NCBI RefSeq assembly: GCF_028745505.1
Contig: NZ_JAQZZL010000002.1
Coordinates: 868,001 to 932,000, forward strand
DNA: 64,000 nt
From: Lentisphaera marina
GTDB lineage: Bacteria > Verrucomicrobiota > Lentisphaeria > Lentisphaerales > Lentisphaeraceae
Direction of reading: 5' to 3'
Below are positions 20,149-29,383 of this stretch, in pieces (within the stretch, counting starts at the first letter, position 1; each line of letters starts with the position of its first letter). The notes below the pieces were generated by a model that was not told the origin of the DNA, did no database searches, and was given only the letters and a program-made list of their open reading frames with translations. The position numbers and the translations under genes were made by a program.

Positions 20149-22420
20149 GTTTATTTTCTATGATTGTATTTAAAGTATCTGAATTCAGTTGTACGCGTGC
20201 ACCCTTGGCAATGGACACTACTTGCCAACTTTGGTTGGCATTAAGCGTCAGGGCATCTTTCGAATTGCGGGCGGATTCTACAAGAATCTTGACCTTAGCA
20301 TCAAAGGCTGTGGGGTTGTAAAGGTTGAGGGTGATTTTTGATCCCTCGTGCTCAAGCGACTCGAGTTCGATATTGTCAAAAACGGTGACGTGGCCGGTGT
20401 CGGGCTGAACGTAGATTCCCGGTATTTCCAAAGTAGTCAGCATAAACGCCGTCTCTGGCCAACTGCTGGATCCGAACAGTGAGCCACCGACGCCATCGGA
20501 CCCTTCCCAGTCACTGAGATTCACCCGTTCACACATCCAGCCGGGCTGCATGTGTGAGCTTAATGGACGATCAGCACGGGACAGGTACTGAGGAATTCCA
20601 TGAGCAATATCTTTTATGAGATCGAGTGCTACTTCATCGCCAGTCAATCTCCAAAGCCTGAAGAGAGAATCCCCTGAAAAAGTGCAGATACCCGGTGCAC
20701 CGTGTTTATTTTGAATGTTGGCCCATACCGCGCCGGTACTGCGGGCATCATCCAGTCCAAGTGATGAGTCGGTAGGGAAGCTATAATCGTAGGAAACCAC
20801 CCAGGTGGCAGCTTGACGAACCATCTCTTTGGCGGCTTGAGCCCATTCCGCAGATCCGGTTTTCTCCAAAAGAGCCACAAAAGACTCCACCAAAGCAAAC
20901 GCTGCTTCAGAATCCGGAGCAGATAAAATTTCTCCCGGACCGCCTGTGGTGATCCCCTTGAGGGAAAATTCTTGGTAATACTTTCTTGCAGAAGCTTCGG
21001 CTACCTGCAGATACGTGTTGTCATTAAAAAACTCAGAAGCAAGTACCAGTGCGCCTGGAACAATTCCTCCGGATGCAGAACCGCCAATGAGCAGTTCTCC
21101 GGTCTCAACATCGACCCATTGACCAAACTGACCAGATTGTTCCCATAAACGGACAAAGGCATCGGCGAGTTTTTTGAGAGCCTTGTTCCAGGATTCGGGT
21201 ACTTCTACTCCCTGTTTCTGGAGCAGATCGAGTTGCTTGATACCAAAGTAGAGCCAGTCACCGCTTTTGCGCACCATGTGCAAGTTGTGATTGTAAGGCG
21301 TGTCTACTCCGTCGCTGTAAAACTGTTTACCGTCGCCTAGACCCATAAAGAATCCTGAGGCAGCTTGTGTTTTATCAAAGATCATTTGCAGATTGCGCAT
21401 GGCTCGGGCACGGGTCTCGGCATTACCCTGTGCCAGCATTGGCAGCGACATTATACCGCCTCCTACCCAGCCAATCTGCCAGAGAAAGCAGAGCGGTTTA
21501 TTTGCGGTCTCAAAGGTGGTATGGAAGTTAGGTGCCAATTTGTAATAACCGTCTTCGTCGACCCAGTTGTCGCGGTTGTATTTCTCTTCGATCATTTTCC
21601 AACCCGCGCTATAGGGAAGTTTACAGCGGGGTTCGGAGCTATAGAGTGAGCACTTGCGAAGGTCGCAAAAGCGGTCGAATAATACCTGCAGTTGGGGTGC
21701 TTCAAAAGCTGCTATCACCAGTTTGAGAGTGATTTCGTCACCTGCTGACCAGGCGACAGCTCGGTCGTCACTTGGGGTTGCCTCTTTGCAGTGATTATGG
21801 TAAAACTCGCGCACTGACGGAGCGGTCAAAAGAAATCGGCAGGAGCCCTCTCCGCAACGCTCTACCGTAAGGCCATGGTTGCCGAAGCGGGAACCCTGCT
21901 CGGAAAAGAGTAAAAATCCCTGCTTCTTTGAAGGGGAGTAAAAACCCATACAGGGAACGGATGTATCACCAGTGGTCTGCTCAATGCGCCCGGAAATCTT
22001 GCTCAATTGGGGGACAGTGGTCGTGGTGGTCGGCATATCAGGTCGAAACTGTGATTTATCCTTCCACATGGGAGGGTAGGGGGTGTCATAAGTATCGAAA
22101 TTATTGCCATTGTAGACTGCAGAGGGAAGCAGAGTGTAATTGTCGTCCTGCCAGCCGGCAAACTCAAAGGCAAGGCCGACCCCGGCAGAATCGATATTCC
22201 CGGAGAGTACTTTGAAGCTCACTTCCAAATCCAAATACCCGGTTTCGCCCACTTTGTTTTCTGAGACTTTTACCACAGACTGCCATTGGGCTCCGCCAAA
22301 GGAGACGTTTTGATCGGCTTCAGCCGTGGTTTCTTGCTTCAGGCAATTTTGATCGTACCATCGCAGAACCGGACTCATATTGCCATCGAGGGAAGCGAGT
22401 ATGTGTTGTAGTTTATCCAT
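20138..22420 (-). CDS. Predicted cytoplasmic six-hairpin-type enzyme, family not recognised
   Basis: About 760 residues without a signal peptide. An N-terminal beta-rich part (about 1-250) is followed by a helical part with repeated paired helices and motifs such as LWQIGWVGGGIMSLPML and GGPGEILSAPDSEAAFALVES, typical of (alpha/alpha)6 glycosidases, then a short beta tail. I do not recognise the family. The ATG at 22420 is chosen because it overlaps the stop of the preceding small ORF (ATGGATAA), a coupling arrangement; the frame extends 16 codons further into that ORF. Lying between a cytoplasmic GH31 and a sugar symporter, it probably acts on imported oligosaccharides. Confidence 0.8.
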   Translation of the reverse strand: MDKLQHILASLDGNMSPVLRWYDQNCLKQETTAEADQNVSFGGAQWQSVVKVSENKVGETGYLDLEVSFKVLSGNIDSAGVGLAFEFAGWQDDNYTLLPSAVYNGNNFDTYDTPYPPMWKDKSQFRPDMPTTTTTVPQLSKISGRIEQTTGDTSVPCMGFYSPSKKQGFLLFSEQGSRFGNHGLTVERCGEGSCRFLLTAPSVREFYHNHCKEATPSDDRAVAWSAGDEITLKLVIAAFEAPQLQVLFDRFCDLRKCSLYSSEPRCKLPYSAGWKMIEEKYNRDNWVDEDGYYKLAPNFHTTFETANKPLCFLWQIGWVGGGIMSLPMLAQGNAETRARAMRNLQMIFDKTQAASGFFMGLGDGKQFYSDGVDTPYNHNLHMVRKSGDWLYFGIKQLDLLQKQGVEVPESWNKALKKLADAFVRLWEQSGQFGQWVDVETGELLIGGSASGGIVPGALVLASEFFNDNTYLQVAEASARKYYQEFSLKGITTGGPGEILSAPDSEAAFALVESFVALLEKTGSAEWAQAAKEMVRQAATWVVSYDYSFPTDSSLGLDDARSTGAVWANIQNKHGAPGICTFSGDSLFRLWRLTGDEVALDLIKDIAHGIPQYLSRADRPLSSHMQPGWMCERVNLSDWEGSDGVGGSLFGSSSWPETAFMLTTLEIPGIYVQPDTGHVTVFDNIELESLEHEGSKITLNLYNPTAFDAKVKILVESARNSKDALTLNANQSWQVVSIAKGARVQLNSDTLNTIIENKHDK

Positions 22421-22673
22421 TATGAAGTTGCTTCGCCATTCGGAGAATCTTGCCGTTGATTTCCGCACATCGCTTGTGAGTCAAGGGGTAGAACCAGATG
22501 GCCGCCATGCCAAGCATAGCGACGCTGAAATGAAGACCATTGACGTAAATAACACTGACCAGACTTATAGTTCCATAAATGATCATATGATCCGTAAATT
22601 CTCCCATACCCGATAAATCATCTTGCTTTCGTAAGGTATTAGGACTGCTGGCCTTGGAGTATTCTTTAGACAT
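22413..22673 (-). CDS. Small two-helix membrane protein or transporter remnant
   Basis: 86 residues. Two hydrophobic stretches (MIIYGTISLVSVIYVNG and SVAMLGMAAIWFYPL) are followed by a charged tail. The FYPLTHKRCAEI segment is very like the extreme C-terminus of GPH transporters, so this could be the surviving tail of a lost transporter. It may still be translated: its ATG overlaps the GH31 stop by 8 bp (ATGTCTAA) and its stop overlaps the next start by 8 bp. The apparent earlier TTG start is two codons upstream. Function unknown. Confidence 0.55.
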   Translation of the reverse strand: MSKEYSKASSPNTLRKQDDLSGMGEFTDHMIIYGTISLVSVIYVNGLHFSVAMLGMAAIWFYPLTHKRCAEINGKILRMAKQLHNG

Positions 22674-24957
22674 AATCAATCACCTTCTTATCTTGAATTT
22701 GATAAGGGGATTTTTCCCAGAGCGTAGAACAAGTCGTCAAGCCTTGGAAACCTTCCTCGACTATAGTTTTTGTAATCATTTCAGGTTTCATCTCGTCAGT
22801 ACATGATACTGCGTGCTGATAAACCGAAATACAGGCGCCTCGTTTTACGAAGAGCGGGATTTGGTGGAGTGAGTATTGTTGATTTAGAAGCCATTGCTGA
22901 CCAGGAAGTTTTTCGCCTGTCCAAAAATTAATCCATTCACCAGCTGGTAAGTAGATGTCACGTTTTCCTTGATCATTCATTATGGGGGCGACTAAGAAAT
23001 CGTCACCAAACATATATTGATCGTCAATATACCAGCAAGTAGGGTCCTGTTCGTTTTCTAAAATGAGAGCACGAAGTAGAGGTAAGCCGTTTTGAGTCGA
23101 TTGTTTGGCCTGTTCGTTTATGTAGGGAATCAATGCATAGCGCAATTTCCACCAGTCACGAACAATATTGGAGACGGCCGGGAACTCATAGGGCTCACGA
23201 GGTGTAGTTCCGTGGTAGCGGAAATGAGAAGAAAAGACCCCAAATTGCGTCCAACGGACATATAAATTATCTGAAGGCCAGGTATTCATGAAATCAGGGG
23301 CGCCGTGAAAGCCAGGAACATCATGAGACCAATAAATAAAGCCTGATAAACCCAAATGTAATCCACCTCTGAGTGAGCCTGCCAACCCTTCCCATGAACT
23401 TTCTGCGTCGCCGCCCCAATGAAGCGGATAACGCTGAGATCCGGCCCAGCCGGCCCTAGCCCAAACTAAGGATTGGCCCTCACCATAGACTTCCTGAGTG
23501 GCTTCAAAAGCATTTTTTTGGTAAAGCAGGGCATAGAGATTGCGCAATTTTTCGGCGGGAATAGAATGGTAATCAGCATCCATGATGATATTTTCGCCAA
23601 AATCTGTTTTTATCGCTGCAGTACCCATTTCCAGTAAAGGTTTTAAGAGTTCGTTCTTATACCACTTACAAGCCTCGGGATTGCTGAAATCTATTTGACC
23701 GACGAGATCCTGCATTGAGAAATCCGAGCCGGATTCTCCAGTATCGTTTAATTGAGGGACATATCCTTTTTCTTGTGCAAGAGGAGCCAGGTCACTTTTT
23801 GAAGAAATATCAGGTGTTTGCCATAGTGTGACACGATAACCCTGATCTTTTAGGTCTTTAATAAACTGGCTTGGGTTTGGGAAACGCTCTGCGCTGAATT
23901 TCCATTCACAAACCCAGTCTTTCTCAAACCACCCAGTGTCGATGTGTAGGACATCACAGGGGAAGTCCTCTTTACGTAAACGTTGGCCGATTGTGGAGAT
24001 TTCATCTGCTGAAAAATAACTCATTCGGCTCATCCATATACCATAACTCCAAAGGGGTAAGTCTGGAGAGAATCCAGTTATGCTGCAGTAATTGCGAAGG
24101 ATGTTTTTGAGGTTTCCACCACCAATAATAAATAAATCGAGTTCACTATCTTCAATTAAACCCTGTGCGGAACGGGTTGAGATATCGGCTAAAGATAAGT
24201 GAGTTTTAGAACTTGTGTTGACAAATAGCCCATAGGGGCGATTGGACATGTAAAATGGAATGTTTTTATAAGTCCTGTGGGAGTTAACACCTAAGCCATC
24301 GGTGTTTTCTAAGGTGATCGTTCGCCCAGCTAAATCCATTTTGGAAAAGCGTTCGCCGGTGCCGACAAAACACTCATTATGCCGAGCCTCTAAGGAATAG
24401 ATAGTACGTATGATTTTATCGTTTTTCTCAACATAAGCAAGAGGGAGTGAATCGCTTGAGCCATGAGCAAACATATCATAAGATTTAAAGGGGACAGCTA
24501 CTTTACCGTCAGGAAACCACTCAATTTCCAGTGATTTTTCTCTTGCAGGAAGTAAGTCGCTCCAATGTTTGGTGGCAATCGGCTTGCAATTGATTTTGGC
24601 ACGAATGTTTTGGTGACTATCTATGATTTCGAATCCGGTAGAGTTCTCTACGACTGACAGCTTTATTTTGTCAGCCATTGTCGACGGGTTTAGCATGTCG
24701 GAAGAGTCACTCATACTTTGAGTAGAAGAAAGAGATATTCTTAGGCAGTCGTGGCCATAGGCACTCACGCGTAATAATTGTATGACTGGCTGAGTTGCCT
24801 CGTTTCTAAAAAGGCAAGTATTACCAGAAATTTTTTTTACTGTATATTCATTAAATGGGATCTCTAAAATAACACTCTCATCTTGCTCATATACCCTTTG
24901 AGGTATATCCCCAACGCGTAGCTTTTCTGTTTTATCTAAGTGTAAAAATGACTTCAT
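22666..24957 (-). CDS. Cytoplasmic GH31 glycosidase, alpha-xylosidase-like
   Basis: 763 residues, no signal peptide. The N-terminal beta domain leads into the GH31 barrel with nucleophile motif IKTDFGE and acid motif HWGGDAESSWEGL, followed by RYHGTTPREP. The form TDFGE is that of YicI-type alpha-xylosidases, which supports release of alpha-linked xylose from imported oligosaccharides; alpha-glucosidase or alpha-galactosidase activity is possible. The gene starts 5 bp after the pseudopilin stop and its own stop overlaps the next ORF, so it is inside the operon. Xylose is a known minor component of many fucoidans, which fits the context. Confidence 0.92.
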   Translation of the reverse strand: MKSFLHLDKTEKLRVGDIPQRVYEQDESVILEIPFNEYTVKKISGNTCLFRNEATQPVIQLLRVSAYGHDCLRISLSSTQSMSDSSDMLNPSTMADKIKLSVVENSTGFEIIDSHQNIRAKINCKPIATKHWSDLLPAREKSLEIEWFPDGKVAVPFKSYDMFAHGSSDSLPLAYVEKNDKIIRTIYSLEARHNECFVGTGERFSKMDLAGRTITLENTDGLGVNSHRTYKNIPFYMSNRPYGLFVNTSSKTHLSLADISTRSAQGLIEDSELDLFIIGGGNLKNILRNYCSITGFSPDLPLWSYGIWMSRMSYFSADEISTIGQRLRKEDFPCDVLHIDTGWFEKDWVCEWKFSAERFPNPSQFIKDLKDQGYRVTLWQTPDISSKSDLAPLAQEKGYVPQLNDTGESGSDFSMQDLVGQIDFSNPEACKWYKNELLKPLLEMGTAAIKTDFGENIIMDADYHSIPAEKLRNLYALLYQKNAFEATQEVYGEGQSLVWARAGWAGSQRYPLHWGGDAESSWEGLAGSLRGGLHLGLSGFIYWSHDVPGFHGAPDFMNTWPSDNLYVRWTQFGVFSSHFRYHGTTPREPYEFPAVSNIVRDWWKLRYALIPYINEQAKQSTQNGLPLLRALILENEQDPTCWYIDDQYMFGDDFLVAPIMNDQGKRDIYLPAGEWINFWTGEKLPGQQWLLNQQYSLHQIPLFVKRGACISVYQHAVSCTDEMKPEMITKTIVEEGFQGLTTCSTLWEKSPYQIQDKKVIDYV

Positions 24958-24962
24958 AATAT

Positions 24963-25679
24963 TTATCTCTTCGCCGGGAAAAAGTGTGAGCCGAAAACAT
25001 AAGGATGAAACGTCATTCGTTTATCCATCCACGTAATTCTTTTATATGTTTTAACGGAACCATCCGAGAAGAGGTAGTTATGGTCGACTTCACCTGTGAA
25101 CGCTTCTCCAGTGAGACCTGTCCAAAGGCTTTTTGCCCAGTATCCGTTCTCATGTAACTCTTTATTTTCCATTGAGTTTCGCGTTTTGTGCCCTCCGAGG
25201 TTAGTCAGATTTTGATTATAATCCCCTGCCAATACTGTCTCGCCATTCGGCCAGGTCTGAGTTGTTTTTTTGGGGGCTGGCCCGATGGTATTACCAGCCC
25301 ATATGCTTAAAGGAGCAGATGCTCGATCCTGGTTCATATCTCCAGAGCTTGTATAATTTCGATCTTTTGGTGCAAGAGGGTCATTGAACATGTAATTCAA
25401 TGCTGCTCCATCCCCAGTGTAAGGAATCATTTTTCCGCGGAAGTTTCCGTCCCAGTTTACATATCCACCTTCCATAGCAGATGCGCTCGGGTATCTATTT
25501 TTATTATCGCTACTATAGTTATGAAGAAATAGTCCCCACGACTTAAATCTATTCGCGCAGTCTGATAATTTCGCTTGGTATCTCGCGCGCCTGAACGTCG
25601 GAAATAATAAGGATGCGAGAATGCAAATAACGGCGACAACGCACATGAGCTCTGTAAGCGTAAATTTTTTTTTCTTCAT
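24963..25679 (-). CDS. Pseudopilin-like protein with type IV prepilin leader
   Basis: 238 residues. A very short basic leader (MKKKK) precedes FTLTELM, the prepilin peptidase site with the conserved E at +5, followed by a hydrophobic helix (about 11-30). The body is soluble, and near the end SDGSVKTYK matches the DG signature of the pilin-like families abundant in this bacterial group. Such proteins normally sit in the inner membrane and may extend into the periplasm; their role is poorly known. This one lies only 5 bp ahead of a GH31 gene, at the head of the polysaccharide operon, suggesting a part in secretion, sensing or substrate handling. A second family member is at 59423-60214. Confidence 0.88.
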   Translation of the reverse strand: MKKKKFTLTELMCVVAVICILASLLFPTFRRARYQAKLSDCANRFKSWGLFLHNYSSDNKNRYPSASAMEGGYVNWDGNFRGKMIPYTGDGAALNYMFNDPLAPKDRNYTSSGDMNQDRASAPLSIWAGNTIGPAPKKTTQTWPNGETVLAGDYNQNLTNLGGHKTRNSMENKELHENGYWAKSLWTGLTGEAFTGEVDHNYLFSDGSVKTYKRITWMDKRMTFHPYVFGSHFFPAKR

Positions 25680-25848
25680 AAGATCTACCTGTTAATTATT
25701 GTTAACTAAAAATAGGCCAAAATGTAAGTGATAACCTTAACGATTCTCTCAAAAAACAGCATTATATAAACATAGTAAAAAAGGGTGTTTTTTTGGCCTC
25801 AAATCAAAGTTTGACTTAGAAAAAAAAAGCGAGTGTTTAAGCTTGATT

Positions 25849-26733
25849 TTACTTGTGCTTTTGCCTATATTGTCGCGGTGATTGAGCGTTAATTTTTTTA
25901 AAATGTCTAGTGAAATAGTTACTGTCATTAAAGCCGATGTGATAGGCGATTTCGGTGATTTGCATATTAGTACTTCTTAAAAGGCCCATGGCTTTTTGAA
26001 TGCGTAAATGAATGAGATAGTCAATCGGAGATTGCTCAGTAGCTTCTTTGAAAATACGCATGAGATTACCTTCAGACATACAAGCGATTTTGGCTAATTC
26101 AGCTAATTTCCATTGCTTTTGGTAATTGCGTTCCATTTCTCCTATGACTTCCGTGACCCTTTGCAATGATTGACCGCGAGCACCAGTATCCATGTGAGCG
26201 TATTGACGAGAAAGATAAACAATGAGTTCAATAAGTTTAAAATAAAGACTTGCCTCAAAGCCTTGGCTTTTATGCTGAGCTTCGACAATCATTCCGTCCA
26301 AAATTGTTTGAACATAGGCTAAGGGTTTGCGAGAAAGGTGGAGCATATTCTCATATTTCTGTTTTAGATTGGATTTAGGAGATAGAATGAACATGGCATG
26401 GTAGCCAGGGATTTTTTTCAATTCATCAATGGGCAGTTTGAGTTCATCGACTTTGAACATGACATTATAAAAAATGAGTTCATTAAGCTCTTTGAAATAA
26501 TGCTCTTGATTACCCTGAATGAGTAGGACATCTCCTGCCGTGACGGGAAACTCAATGCCTTCGACCCAGTGAACACCATCTCCACTAAGAATGATGACTA
26601 ACTCATGAAAATTATGTGAGTGCTTCTTTTCGGTTAAATCTCGTTCCTCATTAGGATCTCTATCAACAACTTTCTTTAAAGTAATATGATAATTGGTGTC
26701 ACAAAAGTAATTCTGTCCATTAGCCTGTTGCAT
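25849..26733 (-). CDS. AraC-family transcriptional regulator
   Basis: 294 residues: an N-terminal cupin-like sensor with HSHNFHELVIIL and GDVLLIQGNQEHYF (about 38-85), and a C-terminal double helix-turn-helix (about 195-294) ending ITEIAYHIGFNDSNYFTRHFKK and QSPRQYR. The arrangement is that of sugar-responsive regulators such as RhaR/RhaS. It is on the same strand as the polysaccharide operon and 169 bp upstream of the pseudopilin gene, so it is the natural candidate activator, with a sugar (perhaps fucose or a derivative) as ligand. A GTTACG/CTCTTG motif about 100 bp upstream of its start suggests it is itself under the proposed ECF control. Confidence 0.93.
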   Translation of the reverse strand: MQQANGQNYFCDTNYHITLKKVVDRDPNEERDLTEKKHSHNFHELVIILSGDGVHWVEGIEFPVTAGDVLLIQGNQEHYFKELNELIFYNVMFKVDELKLPIDELKKIPGYHAMFILSPKSNLKQKYENMLHLSRKPLAYVQTILDGMIVEAQHKSQGFEASLYFKLIELIVYLSRQYAHMDTGARGQSLQRVTEVIGEMERNYQKQWKLAELAKIACMSEGNLMRIFKEATEQSPIDYLIHLRIQKAMGLLRSTNMQITEIAYHIGFNDSNYFTRHFKKINAQSPRQYRQKHK

Positions 26734-26830
26734 AAAATTGTAACTACCTCTTTTAGAATTGCTTAAGTATCATGAATGAGAGAATAAAGCAATGGTTAAA
26801 TTGTGTGTGGTCTGTTGACTATCTAAAACA

Positions 26831-26858
26831 CAAGAGGAGTAATCGAGGAGGGCGTAAC
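26831..26858 (-). promoter_or_regulatory. Two-box motif upstream of the AraC gene
   Basis: Read on the minus strand: GTTACG, 16 bases, CTCTTG, followed by GTGTTTTAG. It lies about 97 bp before the AraC start in the same orientation. It is one of nine such sites in the window. The region between it and the gene shows no convincing coding sequence. Confidence 0.5.
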
Positions 26859-26974
26859 ACTTTTTTAAAAGATTTGTCTGACATGCTGAAATCTTTTAGA
26901 GATCACTGTAACATTATTTTTTACGATTATAAATCCATGTACCCTCACATAATGAGACGATAAGCAGTTGGAAT

Positions 26975-27013
26975 CAGCCCAAGCCAGGGGCCGTTGTTCG
27001 AGGTAAAAATGAT
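26975..27013 (-). pseudogene. Sulfatase fragment (DNGPW region)
   Basis: Reads LIIFTSNNGPWLGL on the minus strand, matching VIFTSDNGPWLGL of the sulfatase at 3927-5855, with the metal-binding D changed to N. It directly abuts the inverted-repeat end at 27014, and the order of fragments is the reverse of that in a real sulfatase, so it is rearranged debris. Confidence 0.65.
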
Positions 27014-27046
27014 CAGGGCTCACCTGTGAGTCCGCTAGAATGTAGA
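27014..27046 (-). mobile_element. One end of the MITE-like element
   Basis: About 33 bp that match, in reverse orientation, the right end of the element at 47515-47640: the 20-bp terminal repeat (AGGGCTCACCTGTGAGTCCG on the plus strand) plus about 11 bases of interior. Only this end is present, between two sulfatase fragments. Confidence 0.6.
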
Positions 27047-27237
27047 GTCCACCTTTTCCTGATAACACCGGCCACAAACTCACTCCGTCGCCCGGATAGT
27101 TTTCGGGCAAGGGGGCTCCGGTAACTTCACAAAATGTGGGTATGATGTCGGAGAACTCAAGTAGTTATTTGGATTCAAGCTTCGGAGAGATAACACCCGG
27201 CCAGTTGACGACGAGTGAACACGGGACCCCGTTTCTG
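27047..27237 (-). pseudogene. Sulfatase fragment with in-frame stop
   Basis: Reads RNGVPCSLVVNWPGVISP, then after an in-frame TAA (27165-27167) continues in the same frame as LLEFSDIIPTFCEVTGAP and LPENYPGDGVSLWPVLSGKG, a typical mid-to-late sulfatase stretch. It belongs to a different sulfatase type from its neighbours and has no start or active-site region. Confidence 0.75.
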
Positions 27238-27332
27238 CAAGCATTCGTTTAGCGTTTTTAATTTTTCGCCCTGACCATTTACTTGCAATCGGTCTCGTTA
27301 TCTTTTATTGACTTCCTTGCTTGGAGTTGAAA

Positions 27333-29237
27333 TCATTTCACTTCCAACTTTAGCAGCTTACCCTTGAATTTTCCTTTAGGCGACTTGGGGTCTACCGGAT
27401 TACCATAATCGAAGCCTACGCTCAGGTCTTCGGCAGGCCACTTGTTTATCCAATGTCCGTTCGTATGTGAGCGCACTAGCTCCTTGTCACCGTGCTGTAT
27501 AAACAGGTGACCCTTATCATCTAGTCCTGCGGAAAAGGTAAATCTTTTTGTGCGAATGGGCACTTTGAGGTGCTCAAGGTGTTTCTTGCCTGTTGCAAGG
27601 GCAAACACCAGCTCGCCATCGTCAAGATAAAGAGAGTAACCGACTGCGCTTCCACCATGAGCTACGATAATTTGTTTGGCACTTGCAGGGACATCCACTT
27701 CGCCACTTATTTTGAAGGCTTTTTTTATGACATGAGGTGCGCTGTCTGACGTGTAGACAGCACCTAGCTTGACATTAGACCAATCGAGTTTTGCGACAAG
27801 TTTTTGTGTTTTTCCATTTTTATTCGAAGCCAATTGAGGACCGATTCTTCCCGCCGGACGGGCATTACTCTTGAGTTCGGCATCGAAGTCGCTCATGGCT
27901 TTTTGAAGTCGCTTGACAATTTCCGGAAAAGCTGCGGCTTTGCTTTGCTTTTCGCTGATGTCTTCTTCGAGATTGTAAAGAAATGGTATGCCCTTGACGA
28001 TACGCAGCTTCCATTTAACTGATCGTGTGGCTTCCAGCTTACCTCTTCTATAGTAGTAGAAATAGTCGTGTGGACTCTTGGCGCCTGGTTCAGCAGTCAT
28101 GAGCTTAAGTATATTTTTGCCGTCGATCTTTTTTTCAGGTAGTGGCGAATCCGTAATATGCGCCATGGTGGGTAAGATATCGATAGTGGAAGCAATCTCG
28201 CTACAGGTCTTACCTGCGGGAATACGGTCTGGCCAACGCATAACACAGGGAACTCGTTGCCCGCCTTCTAAGGTTCCAAATTTATGCCCACTGAGAGGGT
28301 GGGCACTCCCCCCACGGCCACCACTGAGGCTCCACGGTCCATTGTCAGAGGTGAAGATAACGATGGTGTTTTCATCTATACCTTCATCCTTGAGCGCTTT
28401 CAGAACTTCGCCTACACTCCAGTCGACCTCTTCAATTGTATCACCGTAGGGGCCTCCTGCACTTTTACCCCTGAAAGCGGGAGAAGCGAATAGGGGGATG
28501 TGAGGCATAGTGTGCGCTAGGTAGAGGAAAAAGGGCTTATCCTTATTTGCTTTAATAAATGCTACCGACTCTTTGGTGTAGCGCTGGGTGAGAGTGGTTT
28601 GATCCACTGGGTATTAAATGACCTCTTCGTTGCGCATCAGTGGAACCCAATCTTTCTTCGTTTTAAGGTTTTCTCTGCTTTGACCTTCACGAAAGATAAT
28701 ATCATTAGCAAATGTGGCGCTACGATCTAGATCCATATCATTGCTGTAGGGTATGCCATAATAGGAGTGAAAACCGTGGCGAGTGGGAAGAAAATCAGGT
28801 TTGTGCCCGATATGCCATTTACCCACGCACATCGTGGCGTAGCCCTTGGCCTTGAGCACATCCGCAATAGTTGTTTCTGCAGGATTAAGGCCTTCTTTAT
28901 GGCGAGGAAAGAGCACATTGGAAATTCCGACACGATCCGGATAGCAGCCTGTTAGAAGCGCGGCGCGTGAAGGTGAGCAGACTGAATTAGCTACATAGAA
29001 ATCGGTAAAGCGCATGCCTTCTTTCGCCATGCGGTCGATATGAGGAGTCTTAATTTTTGGAGCACCAAAGCACCCCAGGTCCTCGTAACCTTGATCGTCG
29101 GTAAAGATGATGATTAGATTGGGGGGATGAAGCGTCCTGTTTGGACTTTTTTGTGCACATAGATATGACGTGTTTAGGCTCATTAACACGGCCATCATAA
29201 TGTATGATTTCTGAAAGAATTTTAATGAAGGACACAT
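27333..29237 (-). pseudogene. Sulfatase interrupted by a single in-frame stop codon
   Basis: Two open stretches, 28614-29237 and 27333-28607, are in the same frame and separated only by a TAA (28614-28616). The first has a signal peptide, [16 protein letters not shown] and GKWHIGHKP, and ends NEEVI; the second resumes YPVDQTTLTQRY and contains SDNGPW plus the extra C-terminal domain ending LLKLEVK. In the intact paralogue at 3927-5855 the same place reads NEEVIEFPV, so a glutamate codon probably became TAA. No other lesion is visible, so inactivation is recent or the stop is read through. A restart at the GTG at 28607 would lack the formylglycine site. The gene has its own, non-cassette leader. 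Confidence 0.85.
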
Positions 29238-29383
29238 AGGTTTTCTCTTTTAGATCTTGGGTATTTTATTTAGATATTTCAAATATCAGTTAGGATGAAA
29301 TTACTTCTAATGGCAAGTGTTTACTCAGTGTATAGTTTAAATCTTAGTGATGTTTTTTAAGTCCCTATATGTAAAAGATTCTG

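Noticed and set aside
26772..26963. 63-codon plus-strand frame upstream of the AraC gene
   Set aside because: It overlaps the putative AraC promoter region and sulfatase debris and shows no domain features.
28614..28616. Frameshift as the cause of the broken sulfatase
   Set aside because: Both halves are in the same frame, so a point change to a stop explains it without an insertion or deletion.
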